Assembly (NCBI RefSeq): GCF_026151205.1
Contig: NC_087084.1
Location: 7,737,394-7,801,393, forward strand
Direction of reading: 5' to 3'
Length of the DNA stretch: 64,000 nt
Source of the DNA: Bolinopsis microptera
Taxonomy: Eukaryota; Ctenophora; Tentaculata; Lobata; Bolinopsidae
Shown: positions 1 to 11,900 of the stretch, one piece after another
How positions within the stretch are numbered: position 1 is the first letter of the stretch
How the letters are laid out: the number at the start of each line of letters is the position of its first letter
Notes under the pieces: generated by a model
The model's input: only the letters and a program-made list of their open reading frames with translations
Databases searched by the model: none
Told to the model about the DNA's origin: nothing
Made by a program: the position numbers and the translations under genes

Positions 1-1850
1 GTTGAATTCCAGAGGGGACAACAGTACTCGAGATGGCTTCTGACTAATGACTTGTAGAGGGTCAGCATAGTGATCTTGTTTCTCGATCTAAAAGCGCTCA
101 GAACCCAAGAGGCAACTTTACGGGCACGATCTGCTATCATAGTAACATGGGAGCTCCAAGACAAGTCCGCCGAGATCAAAACCCCCAGGTCTTTGACTGC
201 ATCCGTAGGGTACATTATGTTACCATGCGAAACTTGATAAGTTTGCGTCAGGATGGCAAACGGGAGGTCTTGCAAGCTGTTTCGGGGACAGTGTTTGTGC
301 ACGAGTATCTCAAATTTATCCTCATGCAATGACATGTTATTGCATCTTGCCCAGTCGATGACAGAGTTGAGATCATTTTGCAGTATACTTGCATCTTCAA
401 GTGTATAGATGTGCCTCAAAATCCGTGTATCGTCAGCAAAGAATCTAATGACACATCCTGTGATGCACAGCTTCATGTCATTAATGAACAAAATGAAAAG
501 CAGCGGGCCCAAAACTGTACCCTGTGGCACTCCGCTTATGATTTCTGCAGCAAGTGATGACATCCCGTCCAACACAACACACTGTGTGCGGTCACTTAAG
601 AAGGATTCGATCCACGACACCACCTTTTCGTGAATTCCCATTCTTCTAAGCTTCTTAATAAGCAGTCGGTGATCCACTTTATCAAATGCTTTCGCAAAGT
701 CAAGGTATATGGCGTCAGTATCAGCGTTTTTCACCAATCCTTGAACAATGTCATCAACGTGACTGAGCAGTTGGGTGAGACAGCTCCGCCCAGATCGAAA
801 TCCATGTTGATTATCACAGAGTAATCCGTTCTTCTCTATGAAGCTAACCATCTTGCCACGCAGTATGCGTTCGTACACTTTTATAACGTGAGATGTGAGC
901 GCCACCGGCCGGTAGTTGACAGCTTTCGCCCGATCACCCTTTTTGTATAGAGGAGTGATGTAGGTATCTTTGTAGAACTTAGGTACTTCACCACGCTCAA
1001 AGGATTCGCTCCAGATGAGCCGTATCGGCTCACACATCTCTTTTGCACAGCTCTTTAAGAGGATAGCAGGTATTCCATCAGGTCCGCTAGCAGAGTTAGG
1101 AGGAATATTCCCAATTGCAGATATGATATCGTCATCCATGATGCAAAAATCTTCAAGAGTTTGCGGATGTTCGATCATAGGTAACGGGAAATCTGGGTCC
1201 TTGATATCAGGAGAGCTTGGATCACTGAACACGAAGCTAAACTGCTCCTGAAGTAAGTCCGCCATCTGCTTTGTGTCAGTAGTGATCTCCTGGTTTGCAT
1301 CAAATAGCATGTTAATACTGGATTTGATAGTTGAGAGGGATCGGGCATAACTATAGAAGAACTTCGGATTACTTTTAATCTTCTCGATGGCTCTGTTCTC
1401 CTTCTCATCCAGTTTCTTGGTATGTGCAGTCATGATGTCGTACTGTAAGAGTGCAACTTTATTCCTGACTGCCTTGATCTGGTCTTCTGAAGCATTCTTG
1501 TCAATTAATGCTTGGAGTCGTGCTTTTTGCCGGTTGCATTTCCGTCTCAACGCGTTGCTGTGCTTAGGACGTCCAGAGGGCACCGATTTCTGAGGAACAC
1601 ACGGACAGCAAATCTGGAACAGGGTCTCCGTAAAAAGAGCAGGAAACTCCTCAAAGGAGCATGAGTCACGAAGCTGAGACCAGTTAACTTCCTGTAACTC
1701 CTCCTTTAGTGCATCAAAATCCGCCTTAAAAAAGTCAAGAGACCTGAAGCTACTTTCGTCAAACTTAGGGATGGTAGCCTCCTTTCGGGATAGCGGATTG
1801 GTAGCGAGCATAACATCCACCAGATGATGGTCAGACAGTGAGGACTGAGG
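1..1850 (-). pseudogene. LINE reverse transcriptase domain, partial, open to the window edge
   Basis: This minus-strand frame is open for about 600 codons and carries the ordered RT blocks (LDFAKAFDKVDH, GVPQGTVLGPLLF, FADDT, then the thumb region). It is joined to the endonuclease frame only through a one-base frameshift near 1850, where the endonuclease frame ends after VLTV and this frame resumes with SLSDHHLV, the expected end of the endonuclease domain. As it stands the polyprotein cannot be read through without frameshifting. Confidence 0.85.
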
Positions 1851-2499
1851 TAGCTTGTGCCTGAACATTAGTAACAAGTCTGCTGTTATTCGTGATGAAC
1901 AAGTCTAGAACATTGTTACCCCTGGTTGGACAAAGGACGTATTGACTCAGCAGATGCTTGGCCATGAAGTTGAGAAGGGAGTGAGCTGATAGCTGAGTCT
2001 CACTGGAACCTCCTGACGACACGGATACAGTCTGCCAGTTTATTGAGGGTAAGTTGTAGTCACCTGTGAGCATAATATCGTAGCTTTCATCATTAACACG
2101 GTGAATACACGTGGAGATAAACTCCAAAAGTGAGTTGAAACTGCTGAGGGGGGCATTTGGGTGTCGATAAGCCACTACAACACATGTATTAATCGTGCTG
2201 AATCTGCAAAATAAACCCTCGCAGGTCCCATCATCAAACGTATCACACTCACTTACAGGTATGTTGATGTGGGAATAGAGCAAAACTCCGCCTCCGACCC
2301 GCCCACTTCGGTCACATCGGGAGACTGTATACCCTGGAACATGTAGTTGGGCATCAGCCATATAGGGTTTGAGCCAAGTCTCAGTGAGCGCTACAAAAGG
2401 TAAGGAATGATTTCTCGCTCGTTCATCGTTAATGTAAGCAGAAATATCGGGCACCTTCCAACGGCTTGCACTTGAAGCGCTCGGATTCATGGACTGCAC
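1831..2499 (-). CDS. LINE ORF2 N-terminal endonuclease domain
   Basis: A 222-residue ORF with the exonuclease-endonuclease-phosphatase fold motifs of LINE endonucleases: ALTETWL near the start (metal-binding Glu), GGGVLLY, VVVAYRHP, LTGDYNLPSINW (catalytic Asp and Asn) and the C-terminal NNVLDLFITN block. It nicks target DNA to prime reverse transcription. It starts just after the zinc-finger ORF ends and is cut short by a frameshift before the last SDHH motif, which is found in the next frame. It is a transposon gene, not a host gene. Confidence 0.85.
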   Translation of the reverse strand: MQSMNPSASSASRWKVPDISAYINDERARNHSLPFVALTETWLKPYMADAQLHVPGYTVSRCDRSGRVGGGVLLYSHINIPVSECDTFDDGTCEGLFCRFSTINTCVVVAYRHPNAPLSSFNSLLEFISTCIHRVNDESYDIMLTGDYNLPSINWQTVSVSSGGSSETQLSAHSLLNFMAKHLLSQYVLCPTRGNNVLDLFITNNSRLVTNVQAQATSVLTV

Positions 2500-2501
2500 G
2501 T

Positions 2502-3023
2502 TTAAGACAAGACATGAGGAATAGTGGGCACGTTCTGCATCATCTGGGCATGGGTAGGGAGCAGAGGTGTCGGGTAGGGGTTCTGGCGCTGTGGGTACGC
2601 CAATCCTGACTGAAGGTGTGGTGGGGGAAACTGGTATTGAGAGTTGGGGCGGAGACTGGCACGGATTTCCCGAGTGAAGCAGGTTTGCATCCTGTCCATC
2701 AGTCTCGCTAACTCTAAAAAAGAAGCCCCATAATCAGCAACTGAGGTAGAATCCTGGGTAGCTGTAGGGGCGGGGGCAGCTTTATCACCTTTCTTGGGCC
2801 GAGGAGCATCACCATTCTCCTTTCTCCGGGTCCCTTTCAGGTGGATAAATGTGCACTCTGTGTTAGTGCACAGCTTGTTCTTGACAGAGAACTTACAGAG
2901 CACGGGGTGAAAGAACTTGCAGCTGGAACCCTTATTGCACCCGAAGTTACGCTGAGTACCTACCAAAGCGGCAGTACTTATCACAGTATCTAGGGTGTTC
3001 GAACTCACAGACACGTCCTTCAT
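2502..3023 (-). CDS. LINE ORF1-like protein with CCCH zinc-finger motifs
   Basis: A 173-residue ORF directly upstream of the endonuclease ORF on the minus strand. It contains C-x5-C-x-F-H-H-like repeats: GCNKGSSCKFFHPVLCKF and then CTNTECTFIH, i.e. two CCCH-type zinc knuckles, followed by a basic stretch (GTRRKENG, PRPKKGDK) and a proline/glutamine-rich tail. Such a layout fits a nucleic-acid-binding ORF1 of a LINE. The true start may be upstream, because the frame context before 3023 was not resolved. Confidence 0.6.
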   Translation of the reverse strand: MKDVSVSSNTLDTVISTAALVGTQRNFGCNKGSSCKFFHPVLCKFSVKNKLCTNTECTFIHLKGTRRKENGDAPRPKKGDKAAPAPTATQDSTSVADYGASFLELARLMDRMQTCFTREIRASLRPNSQYQFPPPHLQSGLAYPQRQNPYPTPLLPTHAQMMQNVPTIPHVLS

Positions 3024-3177
3024 GTTCTTTCTTCCCCCTTAAACCATGCGGACATTTTCCTCGCTTATACTTCTCACACACCCGTTCTCTGACAACTTTA
3101 TCCAGTTTTGAGTTGAGATCATTAAGATTTAACTTCTCCTGGTTCTGCTTGAAAGATTCCGATGTTTCGTTGTGTGT

Positions 3178-3240
3178 TATACCTTATCATATGTTATTTT
3201 ACCGGACATTGCGTGATCAGCGGACATAATTTTGAACGGT
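3178..3240 (-). mobile_element. Fragment of CCTTATC palindromic element
   Basis: The stretch with ACCTTAT, GGACATTGCGT and GGACATAATTTTGAACGG matches the reverse complement of the right part of the element at 39951-40157, base for base over several blocks. It lies at the 5' end of the LINE, so the LINE may have inserted beside it or cut it. Confidence 0.5.
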
Positions 3241-6200
3241 GTGAATTTGTCTTGTTACATAATATATAGTAACATAGATACAAATTCACTGGACCTGTTT
3301 CATCACTCAAAGTAAAATGATGTTATTGACATTGTGATGTTTAAAACAACAGCTTTTATTAAACTTGTTCATTCCTCGCAAAAATAGCTCTCATAGGGAA
3401 GTGACAACACGTGAACTTGTTTTCTTGTATAATTATAAGCTTTACATGGAATTATGGGGCCATAAAAAGATTATCCGGCTCCAAGCGCAGTCATTAACGA
3501 ATTATAGCGGAGAGCACTTTCTGCTCTCTAGGCAGGAAAAGCTGCACTGGAAATATCATTTATTACAAAAGCTGCAGCTATTTGATAATGGAGAATTAAT
3601 TGTACTCATGCACTGTTCGGCGGACAGTGTCCGCGCGGTATCTACTAGATTATATTTATATATTATACATCTATATATATAATCTAGAAGATACTGCACG
3701 AACACTGTTTTATATATATTTCATGGTCTACTGAGCTACTGCCATGCACTGCTTTTGTTGGTACAGTTTATGTGAAATTAGCATTTGCACTGTATAAGTG
3801 TATAGTATTATAATTTATATATCTCTCAGTAGGATTAGTAATGTAATACCTAAAATTTACTTCATTACTTCATAAGAGACGGTATAGAAAATAAGGGGCG
3901 GCGTTATTTTAATCCTGTTTGTTTCCGCTTGATAAATGATCCATGCTCAATAATTCCTGCTCATTCACTTGACCCCGTTCGGTTTGTTGAGTGATTTTTC
4001 GTCTCTGACTCAGTCTAGTCTTAATTTTCCCACGATAAACTATCGGCCGGGCGCTGGTCTAATTATACTAATATGTTAAGTGTTCTGATGACGCGTTTCA
4101 CAGTATCATGTAATTTGACTCAGGAACTATAAATCTGCTTGGCACGTACCAGAGTTCCATTCGCTGGCAAAGTTCCAGCAAGCTTCTTATTATTGGCAAA
4201 GTTCCAGCAAGCTTCTTATTATTGAATCTCTCGGACCAGTTCCACACTGCAAAACTTGTTTTCACGGTTACACTTACCCGGTTAAAAAAAATTAATTAAT
4301 GATAATCCTAGCAGCATCCCACAAGATTTTATAAGTACACAAAACGCATCACGCTTAAACTTAAAGTTATATTCAAATAATAACCCCTGGTCGTGCCACG
4401 CACTCTGGATTGTAACGATCCCGCGCGCTGCGGGATAATTATTGAGTTATTGAAGTATAATCCCTGTACGTGTCGGCGTTATGTGTGTCATAACATGAAA
4501 ATTGTTTACAGGATATAGCTATTTCTAGATTCTCCCCAGAATTTTCTTAAAGTTGAAGCGATCGCAGCGGTACTGCCAGGTATTTCCCAATTATTTACCG
4601 TCGACGAAGGATCATGATAATTTTGTTTAGATATCTCTTCGAATTGAGCGGCTATGCCTATATTTCCAATTTCAATTCCACTTCATACTGCCCTGCCATT
4701 AGCATCCTTATCAACTGACTGAGTGACTGGTACTAAGACCGGTATAATTATACTTATAGTACACATAATGAAATACTATCTAATCACAGCTGCACTCGTA
4801 TATGATTTGTCTAAATTGTAAAACAGATTTGTTTACTCAGTAGTAAACATGAACTGCAATGTTTGTGGACTTGGAATGTCTCGTTGATTGTAGTTTATAT
4901 TATACGTCATACGACGTGTTCTATTAAACTGATAGTTGATACACCTTTGTAATCTATACTTGGTACTTGGTAGCTACGAGGAGTTGCTACAAAACTATCG
5001 AGAATTTATCTCGGAGCTAAAAAGGCTGACATCCCCCAGTTCTAAATATTGAGCCATTGAGATGCGAGTGCGGTGGTTGCGGATTAGTAACTAGCTGTTA
5101 AATCTTTACTAGCAAGTTTACACAAGTATTAAACAGAGGATTTGAAAAAACTGTTGATTAAAATCAGATCCACTTCGTAGCTGTACCTTTTGTGTTCTAA
5201 GCTGGTAAAGTCTTGTTATTCAATATTTCAGTATCTAATATTGAGGTATCAGTGCAATTGTGATCGTGGTTTAAGTACTTGCTGGTCTCGTTTATAGTGG
5301 GTCTGTTATATTCAGCTGGAATACATACTAATTAGTTAATTATGGAGATTTGAAAAAATATTCAAATCAGCCGAAATTGATGTCATACTCATGATATACC
5401 GCTCAATTGTGGAAGCTATCTTGTTACCATGGATGCTATTACGTTGCACAGACCACTGAAATTCGCCGTTAACTAAATAATAAATTACGTCGGCTGATTA
5501 CCAATTACAATTAGTATTACTAGTTACTGGTACTGGATTCTGTACTCCATTCTCGTAGAACTTGATTGCTATACGATAGTCTGATTTAGTCAATGGCGTA
5601 ACGTTGCCTGTTGCCTCAACGACGCCCATTTTACAAATAAGTTATTAAGATAACAGAGTGCTTGTCACTTGTTCCTTTTAATAGCCTAAATCCAAAAGTT
5701 TAACAATTATATCCCCTATATTTCTTTTTCATAAATTTCGAAAACTTAAAACTTATAGTGTCAGATATTGATTAATAATAATTGAACAAACTATTATGTT
5801 GTCGACCTTTCCTACCCTTAAACTCTCGGTTGAAATTGAACTCCAGTTGAAATTGTTGGAATCATGTTGGAATTGAAGCTGATGTATTTACTGTTCGGCA
5901 CACCCATCCCCCAGTATAACCTCAGTAGCAAAATATCATGCTCAAATTCGTTATAACGTTCCCGGTAGTAGCTAGGTATCAGCATTTACTCCTCCCAATT
6001 GTGAACTGTGACAACTGATTATTACTTACGTAGCAGTACCTAGCCTAGCCAGCCCGAGCATTTACCCAGCTTAAATTCCTAAACATTCTTTGTCGCCATT
6101 TGATTCAAGTTCCCCTGTCATATGTTGTATAATTCTGTATTATTTGGTGAACGTTTCAAATCAAATAAAGTACGAAGTAGTGTACGAGTAATAGTAGTAG

Positions 6201-7924
6201 TGTATCTCCTGGAAAGAAACTAGATAAATTCATATCTAATAACGTTTCCTTCCCCTCTACGTTTCCTTCCCCTCTACTACACTAACAGCTAAAATTGTCG
6301 AAATTATCGAAATTGTTGAAATTGTTGAATTTGTTGAAATTGTTGAAAGAGCCCATGTCAACGTTCTACAATGTAGAAAGCGGGCTTGTCATTAAGGCAA
6401 AGTAGGATATGCGTGGCATACCTTTCAAGTGGTAATTATTCGTATTTCTTTCCCTTCCACAGCTATAAGTATAATATTATTATAAAGACTGTAACTTCAC
6501 TATTTATCTCCTTAACTCTATTAATCCCCTAGCTATAATCATTTATATTGCAGTTTATTTAAATAGGGAGAAATGCGCGACAGCGTATAACGTTTCCTTC
6601 ACCTAAACAGCTAAACTGAGCCTCAAATCTCACGTAATTACCCACCATATCAGCTCCATCCTCGACTTTAACTATTGCTCTAACACTAACCCAAACCCTA
6701 ACCGTTGCCAACGGTTTATCTTTGAATGGCAGAATGGCAGGGGTTGATCAACTGTCAAAGGGTGAAATATCTGGTAGATACGAATGTGATGTTAGTAAGG
6801 ATCTTTTACTTTCCTCCTTTTTGAGTTCTTGGTTTAATATTCTTAATATTTAAAAACAAATTATTTACTTGCTTGCTTGTTTTCCTGGATTTGTGCCAAT
6901 TGATACAACTACAAGAGTAAGGTTTAGATATATTCTCCGATTGACCCTAATATAAATAGACGCTATTAGAAGGCAAATAGATTCCTGGGATTCTTTATCT
7001 ACTCGTTCATATCAGTTATGTTTAAACTGTAATTCTTTCGAATGTCATAAAGCTCCCTATCGAATATCTCCAATAAAATCCTTGTCGACTTTTATACCGG
7101 AACAACGTTTTATTTAGATTTCCAAGTTCTCTACTTTGTGATTTAAATGTTTCAACCCATCCCAGAGGCCAGAGGGATACATTTTTAGATTTTGATTGCA
7201 AAATTGCAGATAAAAATGCAAAAAATATTGGGCAAATTGCGCGATTCCGGTTCTGTTAACTCATTTCGACTGATACCGTAGCAGCGTTGGTAGGTTCAAA
7301 ACTGCAACAGTCCTAGCATGTGATAAGGGTTATCCAATCAGCTTCCAGCATTGGCCAATACACGTCTCAAATATAATTTTCCATTTCTTTAGAATTGTAA
7401 TAATGCTCTTTTTATAGCCATACCAAACTTGTTCCGATCATCAGGGTTTTGCTTACCAAAAACGCAAATACCATAAATACTTCAATATCATGAAACACAT
7501 GGCAAGATACGTACTAAAAATAAACGAGGAATTTCCAGGAATCTTGCATCGTTTAAGTGGCTTATTCCAGTTAATATCAAGGAAATTGCAATTGTTCTTG
7601 TAAAGTTCATGATAAGAGCATTGAGCGATGAGCAATTATCTGATCCTATCCAAAATCTCCGATTACTGGTTGCAGACTCAGATCTAGTGCGTTACCGCAA
7701 GACTACTCTGAATACACAAGGAAAAGCCGCAGAATTGGTCTCTTAATGGTCTTGTCTTGTCTTTATATAAAATCATCCTCTTGGTTCTGTCGTGATCTAT
7801 TTCCTTCTATTTTAATTATTAGCGTTTTCTTTTGTTGTTTGGATAGTATCTTGTATAGTATTTATTGGTTTACTATTACAGAGGAAGAGAGGATATAGTT
7901 AACTGTCTGTTTGTGAATTTGCGG
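3241..7924. other. AT-rich intergenic DNA without a recognisable gene
   Basis: I see no ORF with a known motif and no convincing exon chain. Small local repeats are present: a 29-bp perfect direct repeat at 4165-4222, a doubled CGTTTCCTTCCCCTCTA near 6240-6275, and a GAAATTGTT run near 6295-6350. Confidence 0.6.
4165..4222. repeat. 29-bp perfect direct repeat, two copies
   Basis: A unit beginning TGGCAAAGTTCCAGCAAGC occurs twice back to back (4165-4193 and 4194-4222). Confidence 0.9.
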
Positions 7925-8790
7925 TCACCCCTCACCCCTCACCCCTCACCCCTCACCCCTCACCCCTCACCCCTCACCCCTCACCCCTCACCCCTCACCC
8001 CTCACCCCTCACCCCTCACCCCTCACCCCTCACCCCTCACCCCTCACCCCTCACCCCTCACCCCTCACCCCTCACCCCTCACCCCTCACCCCTCACCCCT
8101 CACCCCTCACCCCTCACCCCTCACCCCTCACCCCTCACCCCTCACCCCTCACCCCTCACCCCTCACCCCTCACCCCTCACCCCTCACCCCTCACCCCTCA
8201 CCCCTCACCCCTCACCCCTCACCCCTCACCCCTCACCCCTCACCCCTCACCCCTCACCCCTCACCCCTCACCCCTCACCCCTCACCCCTCACCCCTCACC
8301 CCTCACCCCTCACCCCTCACCCCTCACCCCTCACCCCTCACCCCTCACCCCTCACCCCTCACCCCTCACCCCTCACCCCTCACCCCTCACCCCTCACCCC
8401 TCACCCCTCACCCCTCACCCCTCACCCCTCACCCCTCACCCCTCACCCCTCACCCCTCACCCCTCACCCCTCACCCCTCACCCCTCACCCCTCACCCCTC
8501 ACCCCTCACCCCTCACCCCTCACCCCTCACCCCTCACCCCTCACCCCTCACCCCTCACCCCTCACCCCTCACCCCTCACCCCTCACCCCTCACCCCTCAC
8601 CCCTCACCCCTCACCCCTCACCCCTCACCCCTCACCCCTCACCCCTCGCCCCTCACCCCTCACCCCTCACCCCTCACCCCTCACCCCTCACCCCTCACCC
8701 CTCACCCCTCACCCCTCACCCCTCACCCCTCACCCCTCACCCCTCACCCCTCACCCATCACCCCTCGCCCCTCACCCCTCACCCTCGCCC
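7925..8790. repeat. (CCCTCAC)n heptamer satellite
   Basis: About 860 bp of nearly pure 7-bp repeats with very few variants, all near the right end (CCCCTCG, CCCATCA). The minus strand reads TGAGGGG, so four-G tracts recur every 7 bases and could form G-quadruplexes. Because 7 is not a multiple of 3, it is open in several frames, and the long Pro/Thr/His/Leu/Ser ORF across it is an artefact. Confidence 0.97.
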
Positions 8791-8934
8791 CTTTTAATAT
8801 GAAACTAACTAAAACTTCAATTTTGATCTGACACGTGTGTTCAATTGTAAAATATAAAGATCTTTCTAATTTCTAATTTCTATGAAACTAACAAAGTAAT
8901 AATGATACTTATAGCAGGAGTAGTGTAATGCAAT

Positions 8935-11900
8935 ATGGTAGATGATAATGAGCTAGAAGTTAGTCCGCTCACTGACGAGGAGGTTAGTTAATTAGTTAAT
9001 TAATTAATTATCTAGCAATTTGGTAAATTATTCTGTAGCTGGTCATAGACTAGAATCCCGACGGCATAACCATGTCATAACCATGTCATAACCATGTCAT
9101 AACCATGTCATAACCATGTCATAACCATGTCATAACCATGTCATAACCATGTCATAACCATGTCATAACCATGTCATAACCATGTCATAACCATGTCATA
9201 ACCATGTCATAACCATGTCATAACCATGTCATAACCATGTCATAACCATGTCATAACCATGTCATAACCATGTCATAACCATGTCATAACCATGTCATAA
9301 CCATGTCATAACCATAAAACTTTAGATTTGTTTTGAGAGGCGAATCATACACAGTTTAGGCTCTTGAAATCTTCGAAATAAAAATCATCTTTAGAGAACC
9401 TCCTGAATAAATAAGTTAGGCTCATATTTAGGTAAAAACAAAACAGTCTTAAAAACAAGAATCCCAAAAATTTCGTATGCATGAAAAAAATCTTTTATTG
9501 TCATAAAATTTAACGGGACACCGATCATTAATAAAAACATAAATACTGACAAGAATAACGGAAGACTAATAAATTACACAACACAAATAACTAAACTTAT
9601 CATCTTATAACTTTAATTCTATTAATCCCCCAAAATATTAGTTCTGAATATAGAAATTAATCGATGCTCTTCTCTATCAAGTTCTATTGCTGGACATTTC
9701 TTGACAAACGCAACTTTAAAATTCATAAAGTCATAAGACTCATGGATACTGGATTCCAGGTTTTCATTAAAACAATGCTGCGATAAAGCTGATTTAGTAT
9801 AAGACTTATCAGCATCAAATTTAAATTTGCTCCTGTGCCCATTAAAACGTTGTCTCACTTCAGTGGTTGTCTGACTAAAATATGTGCTCTCTCCTAAATT
9901 ACTTCCTGTACAAATACTACACTGGGCAACATATATTACATTTTTGTCTCTACAGCTCAACCTCATGTCCAGGATAATTTCTTTTCCATTGACCATTACC
10001 TACTTTCTTTCCACTCTCGAATAATAGGGGACAAGTTCCACATTTGTTACCACCACATGATTGAGAGGATGCTGCACGAAATTGGTGTTGGGCAAACCCT
10101 CGGCTAAGAGATCTATTCTTTATGACATAGTCATTAATTGCCTCATGTTTCTTCAGGGCAAAGATAATTCGAACATCACCTATCAATCTCTCTATATCCT
10201 CTTTCATGTCATGTACTAAGGATTTAAGACTTTTCACTTCTTTGAAGAACTTTGTCGTGAACACCAAGGAACTTGTACTCTTCTCCTTCTCAGGGGCTAT
10301 TCTGTGTGCTGCACTAGTAGCATTTCTCAAGGCTCTTTCTACTGCTAATGCAGCTCCAATTCGTCCAATTTGTCTGCGTTGTGCCCACATCTAGAAAGGT
10401 CGGTCTTCAGATCTTCCAAGTCTTTGAGGCTGGTGTCTTCCTGAGAGTTCCTTTTGATGACTCTAAGCATTTGGCTGAATGCAACCGAATCAAATACTTG
10501 GGGAGGGTGGAAGCTAGTAGTGTTCAAATACTGTCTAGCGTCAGTCTTCTTCCTATAGAGTGAGTACTGGATTTGGCCTTCTTCATCTAGGTACAGTTGG
10601 ACATCAAGATAGTTCACAGTTGTATCAATCTGAGCGTCAGCAAACTGTATTCCGAACGGTGCAGCTAGTCTGTTCAGCTCCTTGACGAAGTTGTTAAACT
10701 GCCGTTCTGTACCTCTCCATCTATCCAGGATACCATCAATAAACCGCTTCCATAATCTAACCAGACCCCATATACTCCATTCCCTTAACTTAAGCTTCTT
10801 GAACAATAACCAATGCATTGATATATCTGAAATCTGTCTCGATATACAGTTACCTGTTGGAATCCCTTGTTCACCATGTGGTACTGGTAGTGGTACTTGA
10901 CTCCTGGGCTATAAATAGCTCCCAGATTCTAGAAATGAGGCTGCACTTAAATTAGATGCTCGCAATGCTAGATCGAGTATATGCTGTATATATTTGAAAC
11001 TATATTATTTGAAGTTCTAACCAATTCAAATGGAAATGCCAGCCATGGTTGATTAAGTTTTTTAATGTTTGAAGTTAACCCCTAACCACTTAGAATGCGA
11101 CAACCCCGTTATAATAGCTATTCGGTAATTTCAAAATCTCTTGAACAACAAAATGGACTATTGTCGTAGCGTCCCCGCAAATGGCTTTAGAACAGTCATA
11201 CAGTTAGGGATTTACTTTGACTCCAATTAAGCAGGGAACAATTCGAGACGTTAATTATGTAATTATGTAAAGCATAAAGGCACCTGTATAAATGGTTATA
11301 ATTGCCCAAAAACTCTTTAAATGACAAAAATGTTTGATGGGAAATTCTTAAAAGCAATTTAGTAATTGAGAATAGTGATGTTCTGCAGGATCAAAGATCG
11401 ACCAGGTTTTTTAACTTATACCAGCTTTTAGTCAAAGCGTTGGGTATAAAAAAAACTTTGCACAGCTATACAGTAATTTGTTTTTCCAACAACTAGCTTT
11501 ACCTTGATTAATGATAATTTTGTCCCAAAAATATCAATTTACCTTAATTAATGATTTTCTGCAGAACGCTGCGAATCTACCGCTTGCTTGCAGCTTGTAG
11601 CTGAACTACCACTACCATATTATCATGAAGTACCAATAACCAGTTAAATTTGTCTGCATATTGTTGTAACCACGAATCCACGGGATTTCGCGTCCAGAGA
11701 GTATTATACAATCTTACTCATTACTCTTTAATCGTCGTTATATCATGATTCCATCCAGTAGTCTAGGATTCAAACAGAATTCTAAGCTATAGGAATCTAT
11801 GACTAGAGATACATAATCTCATTACCCCGATACCACATGATCAGAGATCAACCAGATCTCATAGTCACGTGGTATCACTTTCACTTCAAGTCTCTTTCAC

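Larger units (their letters stand above)
1..3180 (-). mobile_element. CR1/Jockey-like non-LTR retrotransposon (LINE), 3' end beyond window
   Basis: Read on the minus strand, the element runs from a CCCH-zinc-finger ORF (2502-3023), through an apurinic-type endonuclease (1831-2499), into a reverse transcriptase that stays open to position 1. The RT shows the block YLDFAKAFDKVDHR near 680-720, GVPQGTVLGPLLF near 490-530, the catalytic FADDT near 430-440, and SHLEYCCPLW at the window edge, a signature usual in CR1/Jockey-type LINEs. One frameshift near 1850 separates endonuclease from RT; otherwise the RT is unbroken, so the copy looks fairly young. The 3' end lies outside the window. The clade name is my inference from motifs. 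Confidence 0.88.

Noticed and set aside
7865-8797. 310-residue ORF of Pro/Leu/Thr/His/Ser repeats
   Set aside because: It is the translation of the CCCTCAC satellite; a 7-bp repeat without stops is open in every frame, and there is no flanking gene structure.
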